DNA of 64,000 nt from Microbacterium arborescens (GCF_030369635.1 NZ_CP128474.1:1178001-1242000), one strand, 5' to 3'. Shown: positions 8,426-17,342, counted from the stretch's first letter. Notes: generated by a model not told the origin, from the sequence alone. Numbers and translations are program-made.

Positions 8426-9616
8426 TCACTCCGTCTGCTCCGTGTTCCAGCCCAGGTGCATCGCGGTCCAGATCAGTCCGTAGGGAGCGATCGTCCGGGC
8501 AGCGACCCAGTTGTGCTCTAGTCCCGGGAGCACGCGCAGTGTCGTCGTCCGCCCCTGTCCGCGAAGCGCGTCGCGGATCGCCGTCGCCTCGGCGGCCGAT
8601 TCACGATCGCCCTGCCCGAGGAAGAAGACCTGCGAGCGATCGACGGCATCGTTCGCTGTCGCGGCGATGACATCGAGCGGCGAGTTGCGCTTCTTGGCCT
8701 GCGGGTCCGCCACGACCGAGGCGGTGTAGGGGGCGGTGTACGGCATGATCGACAGCACCCCGCCGAACGTCTCGGGGCTGTGCAGTCCGTAGAGGAGCGA
8801 GCCGAGTCCTCCGGCGGACATGCCCGCAATCACCCGGTGCTTCTTGTCGGCGACCGTGCGGAGCGCGCCGTCGGCCCAGCTCACGACGTCGCGTGTCACG
8901 AAAGTCTCGAGCTGCGCGCCCCCGGGGCGATCGAGTGGCTCATCGTCGACACGCGCTGAGCCGGCATTGAGGTCAGGGGAGACCACGATCATCGGCGGCA
9001 CCGAGCCGCTCGCGATGAGTGTGTCGAGCAGGTAGTCGATGCGCCCGCCGGCGAACCAGTCCGCTGCACTGCCCGGTGCGCCGTGGAGGGCGTACATCAC
9101 GGGATATCGTCGCGTGTTGCCGGGAGCGTCGTAGCCCGGGGGGAGGTAGACCCAAGCCCCCGTGGCGGGAACCTGGGCCGCGGTCGATGGAACGGCGGTC
9201 AGGAAGGAGTACCCGTTCGTGTCGGTGGTGACTCGTTCGCCCTCGGTGAGAGGAACATTCGAGGCGCCCTCTGCCGTAACGGCGGCAGCAGGCAGCTCCG
9301 CCACGGGCTCCCTGGTCTTGTCGTCGATCCAACGGCTGAGAGTGGCCACCGACGGGAAATACCCGACCCAGGTGTTCACCCCGAGAGCGAGCGAGAGCAC
9401 CAGGACGACGGCGGTGCCTGTCACCGCGGCGCCGCCGAAGAGCGTTCGACGCGCGCGGGATCGGGTGCGCCGAGCGCGCAGGATGCGCACGCTCAGGACG
9501 ACGCCCGCGGCCACCAAGAGGAGACCGACCGCGGCCGGCCAGTAGGTCGACAGGAGGTCGGAACCCGGGTCCTGCTGGAGAGTCGGCGGTACGTCGATGG
9601 GAGCGTCGGGGTCCAC
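8426..9616 (-). CDS. Membrane-anchored esterase (esterase D/antigen 85-like alpha/beta hydrolase), candidate aminoacyl-lipid hydrolase
   Basis: A 396-residue protein with two N-terminal membrane helices (about 25-45 and 60-82) and an extracytoplasmic alpha/beta-hydrolase domain (about 130-390). The nucleophile elbow GMSAGGLGS puts the catalytic serine at 267; an oxyanion region HGAPGSAADWF and a late acid/histidine region (GLEHNW) complete the triad. The fold matches the esterase PF00756 family (esterase D, mycolyltransferases). It is divergent from lysX, 184 bp away. In other bacteria aminoacyl-phosphatidylglycerol synthases are paired with a surface hydrolase (AhyD type) that removes the amino acid; this gene is in the right place and topology for that role, which is inference. 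Convergent with the kinase gene. Confidence 0.8.
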   Translation of the reverse strand: MDPDAPIDVPPTLQQDPGSDLLSTYWPAAVGLLLVAAGVVLSVRILRARRTRSRARRTLFGGAAVTGTAVVLVLSLALGVNTWVGYFPSVATLSRWIDDKTREPVAELPAAAVTAEGASNVPLTEGERVTTDTNGYSFLTAVPSTAAQVPATGAWVYLPPGYDAPGNTRRYPVMYALHGAPGSAADWFAGGRIDYLLDTLIASGSVPPMIVVSPDLNAGSARVDDEPLDRPGGAQLETFVTRDVVSWADGALRTVADKKHRVIAGMSAGGLGSLLYGLHSPETFGGVLSIMPYTAPYTASVVADPQAKKRNSPLDVIAATANDAVDRSQVFFLGQGDRESAAEATAIRDALRGQGRTTTLRVLPGLEHNWVAARTIAPYGLIWTAMHLGWNTEQTE

Positions 9617-9724
9617 GTGGCATCCGTTCGTCGTGTTGCTCGCAGCGTGCTGCGGCGGGCTGATCCGAGCGTACGAGCGGGAGTGGGATCGCCCCCGCCC
9701 CCGCCGTCCAAGTCATATCGGGGG

Positions 9725-9735
9725 CTTAACGGACG
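9725..9735 (+). promoter_or_regulatory. Candidate response-regulator site upstream of lysX
   Basis: CTTAACGGACG, in the divergent esterase/lysX promoter region, matches 10 of 11 bases of CTTAACGGGCG at 6159-6169 upstream of the response regulator. Shared motif only; binding is inferred. Confidence 0.3.
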
Positions 9736-9800
9736 GCAGGAACATGACCGCACCGACCGGCCGTCCTGCTGCGACGCGGCCCTGATCCGAGGAGACACCC

Positions 9801-12800
9801 ATGAGCACTCTGCTGGAGCGTCCGCGTCGCACCGCCGCCGATGACGACGGGCGCGCGCCGCGAGCACCTCGCATCGCCCCGTCTGCACAGCCTTCCCACG
9901 CCCGTCGGCCGAAGACGCACCACCCACTGGCGAGTGTGCCTCTGTGGGTGGGGCGCGTGCTGCAGGCGATCGCGGCGACGATGGTGCTGGTCGCCGTGAC
10001 CGACGTCGTGCTGCCCGAGGGGATCTACTGGGCGACGTCGTACTTCGCGGTGTTCGGGTTCAGCCCCGAGCCGGTGCTGTTCAACGCCGTGCTGCTGTTC
10101 GTCGTCGGTGCTGCTTCCAAGCGACGCCTCCGAGGAGCCCTCGTCTTCCTCGTCCTCTTCGAGCTGCCTACCGTCCTGCTGCCGCTGACCAACTTGCTGG
10201 AGGCAGTTCGAGAGGGATCGGTGCTTCCCACCGATATCCAGCGGGTCGACGTCGTGGCAGCGGTGCTGGCCGCGGCCTTCGTCGTGCTGCTCCTCGTCGC
10301 TCGAGGCCAGTACTCCGCGGTCCTGCCGCGATCGACCTACGTTCGTGCGGCAGCGGTGTTCCTCGGCGGGGTCGCCGTCGCAGTGCTCACAGGCGGTGTG
10401 CTCGCGAGGATGACGGCCGGACCCGGCGAGTCGGCGGCTGACAGCTGGTGGTGGGCGCTCTACTCGGCGACGGGGGTGTTCCCGTCGTCGACCCTTGTCG
10501 AGGTCCAGGCCGCGGGCCTCCACCAGAGCATCGAAACCGTCGTGTCGTCGATCTCCGCCGTCGCCCTGCTGATCGCGCTCGCAATGCTGCTGCGCAGTGC
10601 CCGGGCCCGCCAGCTGCTGACCGAGGGCGAGGAGCTCGAGCTACGCGGCATCCTGGCCTCGAACCGCACCGACGACGCGCTGGCCTACTTCGCGACCCGC
10701 CGCGACAAGTCGGCGGTCTTCTCGCCCTCACGGCGCTCTGCCGTCTCGTATCGCGTCGTCGGAGCTGTCGCCCTGGCCAGCGGTGACCCCGTCGGGCCGG
10801 AGGAGGAGTGGGACGCCGCGATCGACGAGTGGCTTCGGGTCGTCGACCACTTCGGCTGGCGGCCCGCGGTGCTCGCCGCGTCGGAGCGCGCAGCGCATCA
10901 TTATCAGCGACGGGGTATGCGAGGCATGGTGCTGGGGGACGAGGCCGTCCTTCGTCTGAACGGACCGCATGCCGAAGCCGTGACGCGGTCGCCCCAGGTC
11001 GCGTCCGCGCGGCGGCGGGCGCGCCGTGCGGGCTACACCGCCCAGTTCCGACGGCAGCGCGATATCCCGCACGCGGAGCTCATCGCTCTCGCCGACCTCG
11101 CCGAGGACTGGCGTCATGGCGCTGAGGAGCGCGGCTTCTCCATGGCGCTCTCGCGCTTCGCCGACCCCTCGGACGGCGACGCGCTGGTCGCGACGGCACA
11201 CGACGGCGACGGTGTGGTGAAGGCTCTCCTCGTGTTCGTGCCGTGGAACGGCGATGGCGTTTCTCTCGATGTCATGCGTCGTCACCCCGAGTCGGTCAAC
11301 GGGGCGACGGAGTTCCTCGTCTCCGAACTCGTCGCGCAGGCGCCTGCCCTGGGGCTGACGCGCGTCTCCTTGAACTTCGCGGTTCTGCGGGATGTCTTCG
11401 TCCGTGGGGCGAGGGTCGGTGCCGGACCCCTGCTGCGGGCGAAGCGCCGCATGCTGCTGATGCTCTCCCGGCACTGGCAGCTCGACTCGCTGCGGCGGGC
11501 GAACGAGAAGTACGACCCGGACTGGCGTCCTCGACTGCTGATGTGGTCACGCCGCACCACGATCGCATCGGTCGTGCTCGCCGTCGCACGAGCCGAAGGC
11601 TTCGCGCGTTCTCCGCACCGGTGGCATGTTCAGTCCGCCCCGCGCTCGGCGGACTTCGCGGCTGCGGTCCGCGCTCTCGGTACGCCGGTTATCGGGCTGC
11701 CGCCGGTACACCCGGTGTCGCCCTCGACGGCTCGGCGAATCGGCATCGCCGAGGGCATCCGTGCCTCCGGTGGCGATCCCTTCCCTCCCCGTGTCGCGCG
11801 GACGGCGGCGCTCAGCGAGGTGCGTCGTGACATCGAGAGCGCCGGGTCGACGGCGGTGCCCCTCGAGCCCGTGTCGGTGGTCGGCCGGGTGCTCGGCCGT
11901 CGCAGGCACGGCGGGATCACCTTCCTCGACATCGTCGAGGACCACGTCGGGCTCCAGGTCATCGCCGCCGCGGGCCGCACGCGCGGCTACGGGGCGCTGC
12001 GGGGCATCGATCTCGGCGATCTGATCTCGGTCTCGGGAGCGCCCGTGCGCAGCGTCCGCGGCGAGCCGAGTATCGCCGCCGATTCCTGGGAGGTCGCGGC
12101 CAAGTCGCTGCGGCAGCCGCCGAACCGCCGGACCGGCCTGCGCGACCCCGAGGTGCAGGTCCGCCAGCGACAGGTGCACCTCGCGACATCGCCCGACGCG
12201 GCCGAGCTGATCCGCGCGCGGGCGCGTGCGACCCGCGCCCTGCGCGACTGCCTGCTGGCAGAGGACTATCTCGAGGTAGAGACCCCGGTCCTGCAGCGCA
12301 CGCACGGCGGAGCCACGGCTCGGCCCTTCCGTACCCACATCAACGCTTACGACCGCGAGCTCGCGCTGCGCATCGCCCCCGAGCTCGCTCTCAAGCGCCT
12401 CATCGTCGCCGGCTTCCCGCGGGTGTTCGAGATCGGTCGCAACTTCCGCAACGAAGGCGTCGACGCCACCCACAATCCGGAGTTCACCGCGATGGAGGCA
12501 TACCGTGCCTTCGCCGATTACGACGACATGCGTCGGCTCGCCGAGCGGCTGATCCGATCGGCGCTCGTCGCCGTCTCGGGGAGCGCGACGATGTTGCTTC
12601 CGAGCGGCGAGCGCATCGACGTCTCGGCGCCGTGGCGCGTGGTCGCGGTCTGCGATGCCCTGACGGACTGCATCGGCATCCCCATCCGACCCGATCACGA
12701 CCCCGAGGCCCTGCGCGACGTGTGCGCCGTCTACGGCGTCTCCGTCGCCGGGGGCGCAGGCGTCGGGACGATGATCGAGTCGCTGTACGAGGAGCTCGTG

Positions 12801-13166
12801 GAGCCCCGAACCGTCGAGCCGACCTTCTACACGGACTTCCCGGCAGAGACGTCGCCTCTGGCGCGACCGCATCGGCGCATCCCGGGGCTGGCCGAGCGCT
12901 GGGATCTCGTCGCCGGCGGAATGGAGCTCGGCACCGCGTACACGGAGCTCAACGACCCGGTCGAGCAGCGGCGACGTCTCACCGAGCAGTCGTTGCGGGC
13001 GGCACACGGTGACCCGGAGGCGATGCAGCTCGACGAGGAGTTCCTGGCAGCCCTCGAGTTCGGGATGCCGCCCACCGGCGGCCTCGGACTCGGAGTCGAC
13101 CGCATTGTCATGGTCGCGACGGGCGCGACCATCCGGCAGACGCTCGCCTTCCCATTCGTACGATGA
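9801..13166 (+). CDS. lysX: Bifunctional lysylphosphatidylglycerol synthetase / lysine-tRNA ligase
   Basis: An 1121-residue LysX-type fusion. Residues about 45-275 hold six or seven membrane helices; about 290-640 is the cytoplasmic GNAT-like MprF domain that transfers lysine from Lys-tRNA to phosphatidylglycerol (NFAVLRDVF and DPDWRPRLL regions); about 670-1121 is a class II lysyl-tRNA synthetase with OB fold (VSVVGRVLGRRRHGG), motif 2 (FEIGRNFRNEG) and motif 3 (GLGLGVDRI). The enzyme charges tRNA and modifies lipid, making the membrane less negative and resistant to cationic peptides. GAGGAGA precedes the ATG. The 3' end overlaps the convergent acyltransferase gene by 59 bp, so the two genes share coding DNA over motif 3. 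Whether a separate housekeeping LysS exists is not visible here. Confidence 0.93.
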   Translation: MSTLLERPRRTAADDDGRAPRAPRIAPSAQPSHARRPKTHHPLASVPLWVGRVLQAIAATMVLVAVTDVVLPEGIYWATSYFAVFGFSPEPVLFNAVLLFVVGAASKRRLRGALVFLVLFELPTVLLPLTNLLEAVREGSVLPTDIQRVDVVAAVLAAAFVVLLLVARGQYSAVLPRSTYVRAAAVFLGGVAVAVLTGGVLARMTAGPGESAADSWWWALYSATGVFPSSTLVEVQAAGLHQSIETVVSSISAVALLIALAMLLRSARARQLLTEGEELELRGILASNRTDDALAYFATRRDKSAVFSPSRRSAVSYRVVGAVALASGDPVGPEEEWDAAIDEWLRVVDHFGWRPAVLAASERAAHHYQRRGMRGMVLGDEAVLRLNGPHAEAVTRSPQVASARRRARRAGYTAQFRRQRDIPHAELIALADLAEDWRHGAEERGFSMALSRFADPSDGDALVATAHDGDGVVKALLVFVPWNGDGVSLDVMRRHPESVNGATEFLVSELVAQAPALGLTRVSLNFAVLRDVFVRGARVGAGPLLRAKRRMLLMLSRHWQLDSLRRANEKYDPDWRPRLLMWSRRTTIASVVLAVARAEGFARSPHRWHVQSAPRSADFAAAVRALGTPVIGLPPVHPVSPSTARRIGIAEGIRASGGDPFPPRVARTAALSEVRRDIESAGSTAVPLEPVSVVGRVLGRRRHGGITFLDIVEDHVGLQVIAAAGRTRGYGALRGIDLGDLISVSGAPVRSVRGEPSIAADSWEVAAKSLRQPPNRRTGLRDPEVQVRQRQVHLATSPDAAELIRARARATRALRDCLLAEDYLEVETPVLQRTHGGATARPFRTHINAYDRELALRIAPELALKRLIVAGFPRVFEIGRNFRNEGVDATHNPEFTAMEAYRAFADYDDMRRLAERLIRSALVAVSGSATMLLPSGERIDVSAPWRVVAVCDALTDCIGIPIRPDHDPEALRDVCAVYGVSVAGGAGVGTMIESLYEELVEPRTVEPTFYTDFPAETSPLARPHRRIPGLAERWDLVAGGMELGTAYTELNDPVEQRRRLTEQSLRAAHGDPEAMQLDEEFLAALEFGMPPTGGLGLGVDRIVMVATGATIRQTLAFPFVR

Positions 13167-14331
13167 GAAGCGTCACTCGCCCGAGTGCCCATTCGAGGGG
13201 GCCGCGAGGCTCGAATCTCGACCACACGACGGACGCCGCGGTCAATCCCATCGTGAACGCGGCGAGCGTGCCGATGCTCTGGGCGGGACCGAAGGAATGC
13301 CCCGTCGTCGCGGTGATGAGCGCCATCGCGACGATGTGAGCCGCGTAGACGGACAGCACCATCGCGCCGGGGGCGGCCAGCGCTGTGGTCGCTATCCCGG
13401 CGAGGCGCGGGGCGACGCGGAGTGCGGCGCGGGCGCGCTGGGCGGCGTCGCCGACGGTGAGACACACCGACAGCAGGAGGGCGCTGACGCCGAGGCATCC
13501 CGCGACGTCTGCCCAGCTGCCCGAGTGTGGCGCCGGTACGAGCAGCCACAACAGGCTGCTCGTGTCGGTCACACCCCTTTCGCCGTAGAAGACGCGGGCG
13601 ACCTCCGCTGCGGCCGCGGGACCGCCCTCGGAGACTCCCCGGGCCGCGGCGAGCGCATCGACACCGCCGAGAGCGAGGAATGCACCCCCGCCGCCGTAGG
13701 CAAGAGCGGTGAGCAGCGTGCCGACGACGGCGAGCGCTCGGCGCCCGGTCCGCCGCGTCAGATCGAATCGGCCCACGGCGAACCCGGCGAGGACGAAGGG
13801 CACCCAGGTCAGTGCGGGGTAGTCGCCCGCGACCAGCACCGACCACGCGAAGCCGGGTTCGCTGCCGATCATGCGACGGAGCAGCACGGAGAGCGGCGGG
13901 CCGATGAGGGCCCACACGGCCGCGGCGACGACGAGTGTGCGGGGGGTGCAGCGCCGGAACGGGAGCACCAGCAGAAACCACACCGAGAAGAAAGTCAGGA
14001 TGACGGCGACCGGCGTACCGAGCGCTGCCAGCGCTCCTCCGCAGACGGCCAAGAGGGCGGCCCGGATGACGGTCGGTGCCGTCTCGGGCGTGGCCCGGTC
14101 CGGGGCCGTCGGTGATCCGAGGGTGAGGGAGACTCCCGCCGCGAACGCGAACATCGCCGGCATCCTGGAGTGGAACAGCTCCCAGCCGACGTGAACGGTG
14201 CCCCACCCCTCGCCCGCAGTCCAGGCGGCGGGGCCGACGTGCGCCACCAGCATCCCGAAAACTGCGATGGTGCGGAAGAGATCGAGCCCGACCACTCGCC
14301 GTGAGTGAGCCGCCGCCGCCGGGGGCGTCAT
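13108..14331 (-). CDS. Polytopic membrane acyltransferase-like protein (DUF1624/DUF418 type)
   Basis: A 407-residue integral membrane protein with about ten hydrophobic helices. The N-terminus has GLDLFRTIAVFGMLVAHVG, the signature of the heparan-alpha-glucosaminide N-acetyltransferase/DUF1624 superfamily, with the conserved histidine of the first helix; the C-terminus has ARG-like GPLEWALGRV as in DUF418 proteins. These proteins are thought to move acyl groups across the membrane onto sugars or wall polymers; the substrate here is unknown. ATG chosen at 14331 because it overlaps the stop of the DUF998 gene (ATGA), giving coupled translation; longer reading of the frame upstream is an antisense shadow. 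The last 19 codons lie over lysX. A paralogue is encoded at 16002-17342. Confidence 0.8.
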   Translation of the reverse strand: MTPPAAAAHSRRVVGLDLFRTIAVFGMLVAHVGPAAWTAGEGWGTVHVGWELFHSRMPAMFAFAAGVSLTLGSPTAPDRATPETAPTVIRAALLAVCGGALAALGTPVAVILTFFSVWFLLVLPFRRCTPRTLVVAAAVWALIGPPLSVLLRRMIGSEPGFAWSVLVAGDYPALTWVPFVLAGFAVGRFDLTRRTGRRALAVVGTLLTALAYGGGGAFLALGGVDALAAARGVSEGGPAAAAEVARVFYGERGVTDTSSLLWLLVPAPHSGSWADVAGCLGVSALLLSVCLTVGDAAQRARAALRVAPRLAGIATTALAAPGAMVLSVYAAHIVAMALITATTGHSFGPAQSIGTLAAFTMGLTAASVVWSRFEPRGPLEWALGRVTLLIVRMGRRASAGWSRPSRP

Positions 14332-15047
14332 ACCCGCCTCCGGGCCAGTGTGCTCATCACGGCGGGGAATGCGGCGATGTAGACGCTCAGGAGGACGACC
14401 TGGGCTCGCTGGAGATAGCCGCCCCCGTCGGGCAGGGTGCCCGAGCTCGCGCTGAGGACGGCCAGAAGGCTGACCCCGACCGTCGTTCCGACGAAGACGA
14501 TGACGCCCCCACGGAGACAGAGGCGCAAGACTCGCGAGGCGGGTCGGGCACGGGGGCTTGCTCCGCGTCGTCTTCCGGTCGCGAGTGCGAGAAGCACCGC
14601 CGACGCTGTCGCGGCGGCGAGCGCGCTCGAGCTCGTCACGGCGTGCACCTGGTGGGCGAGCCCGAGCGTTCCCGCCGCATCGGCAGCGGCGCAGGCTGCA
14701 TCCGCCGAACCGGCGCAGGCCAGAGGCACGAGGGAGTCGGCGACGGTGAGCGCCGCGAAAGCGCCGAGCAACATCGCCGACCAGCGCGCCGTCACGTCCG
14801 CCGCTGCCGAGATCCATCGAGAGCGGTGCAGTGACATCGCGATCAGCACCAGCACGCCGGTCAGCGCATCGAGGCTGCGGAAGACCGCGCTCGTCGGCTG
14901 ATTCTCGGCTGCAAGCTCGGACAGATACGCGCGGGCGGGGTCGAGCGGGTAGCCGGCGAGGGCCTCCCACATCACGCCTGAGTATGCGATGGCCGCCGAG
15001 ACGAAGAGCACGTGGGCGATGGTGTCGGTCGGGGTCGGCGCGCGCAC
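14328..15047 (-). CDS. DUF998-like integral membrane protein
   Basis: A 239-residue protein with six predicted helices, starting AHVLFVSAAIAYSGVMWEAL and containing a SELAAENQPTS loop as in DUF998 proteins, and a small extracytoplasmic loop with two cysteines (ACAGSADAACAA) that could form a disulfide. Function of the family is not established. GTG at 15047 is chosen because a TAACCT -10 lies 7 bp upstream and no ribosome-binding site is seen; an ATG at 15089 in frame would add 14 non-hydrophobic residues. It is the first gene of a two-gene unit with the acyltransferase-like gene downstream (4-bp overlap) and is divergent from an alpha/beta hydrolase. Confidence 0.72.
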   Translation of the reverse strand: MRAPTPTDTIAHVLFVSAAIAYSGVMWEALAGYPLDPARAYLSELAAENQPTSAVFRSLDALTGVLVLIAMSLHRSRWISAAADVTARWSAMLLGAFAALTVADSLVPLACAGSADAACAAADAAGTLGLAHQVHAVTSSSALAAATASAVLLALATGRRRGASPRARPASRVLRLCLRGGVIVFVGTTVGVSLLAVLSASSGTLPDGGGYLQRAQVVLLSVYIAAFPAVMSTLARRRV

Positions 15048-15054
15048 GCCCCGG

Positions 15055-15060
15055 AGGTTA
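15055..15060 (-). promoter_or_regulatory. -10 element, leaderless promoter of the DUF998 gene
   Basis: TAACCT on the minus strand, 7 bp before the GTG at 15047. Confidence 0.5.
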
Positions 15061-15126
15061 GGCGGACGGGATATGGCTCGGGTAAGCATCGAGTCGCGCG
15101 CCGAGCGATCCGGGAGACGGCTGACC

Positions 15127-15132
15127 TATGGT
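15127..15132 (+). promoter_or_regulatory. -10 element, leaderless promoter of the alpha/beta hydrolase
   Basis: TATGGT exactly 6 bp before the ATG at 15139; back-to-back with the DUF998 promoter. Confidence 0.55.
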
Positions 15133-15138
15133 GACGCC

Positions 15139-15900
15139 ATGCGCACCCCGATCGTCTTCCTCCATGGCGGCGGGCTCGCCGCGGTGTCATGGACTCCGCA
15201 TATGACTCTCCTCGGAGATGAGCGCCACATGCTGGCTCTCGATCTGCCCGCGCACGGCGCCGAGCGCCATCGACGGTGGACGACGATGGACGACGCCGCA
15301 GACGCCGTGTCGCGAGCACTGCGCGAGCGAGGTCTGGGTCGCGTGCACGTCGTGGGGTTCTCGCTGGGCGCGGACGTCGCTCTGCGTCTGATCGCGCGGC
15401 ATCCCGCCCTGGTCGACGCCGCCGTGCTCACCGGGATCAGCACGTCGCCAGTGCCGTGGTGGGGTCGGCTTCTGGATGTGATGAGCTGGCCGGTCATGGC
15501 GATGCCGTTCACGCACCGGCTGCTCGCCCGAGAGATGCGGCTGTCCGACGATCTGCGCCGTGCGCATCTGGCGTCGACGCGGCCGGTGCGGATCGGCGAC
15601 TACTCTCGGCTGAGCCGACAGGTTCTCGCGGGCGTGTCGCTCGCCGGCGTGGAGCTGGCTTCGACCCGAGTCCTCGCGCTGGCGGGACAGCGCGAATCGG
15701 CGCACTGCCGGCGCTCCGCCGTCATACTCACGAGGCGGTTGACGGCCGCCGGGCTCGAGTCCGAAGCGGCCTTCGTGCCTCGCGCGGGACATTCGTGGCC
15801 GTTGTCCTCTCCCGCGGCCGTTGCCGACATCGTGCGCGCGTGGATCGATCGGCCTGGCGTGGTAGACCCACGCCTCGTCCGGTACGCGGCACCCGCTTAA
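15139..15900 (+). CDS. Alpha/beta hydrolase
   Basis: A 253-residue soluble alpha/beta-hydrolase-fold protein. IVFLHGGGL is the oxyanion-hole strand, VVGFSLGADVAL the nucleophile elbow with serine near residue 77, and RAGHSWPL the C-terminal catalytic histidine. A cap region (about 105-165) is rich in Trp, Pro and Met. No signal peptide. Substrate cannot be deduced; the position between membrane acyltransferase-like genes suggests ester or acyl chemistry. The start is fixed by the TATGGT element 6 bp upstream; the in-frame ATG at 15073 would overlap the divergent gene and adds a non-homologous arginine-rich leader. Confidence 0.82.
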   Translation: MRTPIVFLHGGGLAAVSWTPHMTLLGDERHMLALDLPAHGAERHRRWTTMDDAADAVSRALRERGLGRVHVVGFSLGADVALRLIARHPALVDAAVLTGISTSPVPWWGRLLDVMSWPVMAMPFTHRLLAREMRLSDDLRRAHLASTRPVRIGDYSRLSRQVLAGVSLAGVELASTRVLALAGQRESAHCRRSAVILTRRLTAAGLESEAAFVPRAGHSWPLSSPAAVADIVRAWIDRPGVVDPRLVRYAAPA

Positions 15901-16001
15901 TCTGCGCACAGGGCACCGCCCTACGGTCGGGGCGGGCCCCCGGTGGACAGACATCGGACGTGCCCGTCCGTCGTCCGGCCCATCGCCGAGGAGAGGCTGT
16001 C

Positions 16002-17342
16002 GTGTCCATGCCGTCCATTCCGACCGATCGACCCGCCGTGAAGCTCAGGCCGCCGCTGCGGGATCGGTGGCGCGACGTCGGCCGCCCGCCTCGGCTCATG
16101 GGCGTCGATGTGGCGCGCGGTCTCGCGATCTTCGGCATGATCGGCGCGCACGTCGGGATCGTGTGGATGGTCGCCGGTCCCGAGGGGCCGGACATCGCCG
16201 CGCTCGTCCAGGGGCGCTCCGCCATCCTCTTCGCAGTGGTCGCCGGTATCTCGGTCGCGCTCGCGACCGGCCGCGGGCAGCCGCCTCGGGGAGAAGCGTT
16301 GCGGTCCGCTCGTCTGCGTATGGCCGGCCGTGCCCTCGTCGTCCTCGCCCTCGGCCTCGCACTGGAGATGCTCGGCAGCACGATCGCCGTCATCCTGCCC
16401 ATCTACGGCATCGTGTTCCTCATCCTCATACCCTTCCTCGGGCTCCGTCGACGCACCCTCGCGCTCGCCGCGGTCGCCATCGCCGTAGCGGGGCCGTCCC
16501 TCCTCGCGCTCCTGCGTGCGGTGACGCTCGCGGGTACCGGCATCCCCCAGGGAATCGGCGGCACCGCGGTCGACTTCCTCATCAGCGGCTCCTACCCGCT
16601 GACCGTGTGGCTCTCCCTGGTTCTCGCCGGGATGGCACTCGGGCGGCTGCGGCTCGACCGGGTGCGGAACGCGGCGGTGCTGTTCGGATCGGGTGTCGGG
16701 TTCGCCGCCGTAGGCTACGGGCTCGGCGACGCGTTCAACGGGACGGTGCGCGGTTGGCTATCGGGCTGGGACAGCTCCTCGTCGTCGCTATCCGCGCTGT
16801 CCTCCGCCGGGACGTCGTCGCTTCTGCCGGAATCGTCCTCGCCGATCGGTCCCGATACACGCGGCTACCTGGAGCGTCTGAGCGAAGTCGACCTCGGAGC
16901 CACGCTCTCTCAAGCGTGGGGCGTCGCGCCGCATTCCGGGGGAACGTGGGAGATCGTCGGTTCGGGCGGATTCGCCGTCGCCGTCATCGGCGCGTGCTTG
17001 CTCCTCGCTCGTCCGCTGCGCGCGCTGCTCGTGCCGCTTGCCGCCGTGGGGTCGATGCCCCTCACCGCGTACACGGCCCATGTCGTCTCGTTCGCGGTCC
17101 TGGTCTCGCCGTTCGCCCTTGCCCCCGGTCTCGCTTCGGGGGATGGCGATCCCGCCGTCAGTGCCTGGTTCTGGATCGCCAGCATGGGGGTGCTTCTCGC
17201 GGCGTGCACCATGTGGGCGCTCAGCCGGGGCCGGGGTCCGCTCGAGTCGGTCGTGGCGGGCGTCGCGCGCCGTGTAGATCTGCCCGCGAACGAGCGGGGG
17301 CCCGCCGCGAGCCTGGGGAATGAGCAACCCGTCGCTCGTTAG
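16002..17342 (+). CDS. Polytopic membrane acyltransferase-like protein (DUF1624/DUF418 type), paralogue
   Basis: A 446-residue membrane protein with about ten helices. LMGVDVARGLAIFGMIGAHVG is the same DUF1624/HGSNAT signature as in the 13108-14331 gene, and GPLESVVAGVARR the same DUF418-like end. A serine-rich extracytoplasmic loop lies near residues 260-290. GTG at 16002 (reading VSMPSIP) has GAGGAGAGG 6 bp upstream; longer readings are shadows of the hydrolase gene. Likely transfers acyl groups across the membrane to an envelope glycan; no substrate can be named. Its TAG stop abuts the TetR palindrome of the downstream ABC operon. Confidence 0.8.
   Translation: MSMPSIPTDRPAVKLRPPLRDRWRDVGRPPRLMGVDVARGLAIFGMIGAHVGIVWMVAGPEGPDIAALVQGRSAILFAVVAGISVALATGRGQPPRGEALRSARLRMAGRALVVLALGLALEMLGSTIAVILPIYGIVFLILIPFLGLRRRTLALAAVAIAVAGPSLLALLRAVTLAGTGIPQGIGGTAVDFLISGSYPLTVWLSLVLAGMALGRLRLDRVRNAAVLFGSGVGFAAVGYGLGDAFNGTVRGWLSGWDSSSSSLSALSSAGTSSLLPESSSPIGPDTRGYLERLSEVDLGATLSQAWGVAPHSGGTWEIVGSGGFAVAVIGACLLLARPLRALLVPLAAVGSMPLTAYTAHVVSFAVLVSPFALAPGLASGDGDPAVSAWFWIASMGVLLAACTMWALSRGRGPLESVVAGVARRVDLPANERGPAASLGNEQPVAR

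Noticed and set aside
11547..13007. 486-codon open frame on the minus strand in lysX
   Set aside because: Shadow of the lysyl-tRNA synthetase domain; no recognisable motif.
13205..13225. tRNA T-arm-like sequence with CTCGAATC
   Set aside because: No acceptor, D-arm or anticodon stem around it; it lies in the acyltransferase-like coding sequence.
13108..14970. 620-residue version of the acyltransferase-like protein
   Set aside because: The first 213 codons are an arginine-rich shadow of the DUF998 gene; the ATG at 14331 gives normal family length and an ATGA overlap.
15073..15138. N-terminal extension of the alpha/beta hydrolase from ATG 15073
   Set aside because: Overlaps the divergent DUF998 promoter; arginine-rich and not part of the fold; the -10 at 15127 fixes the start at 15139.
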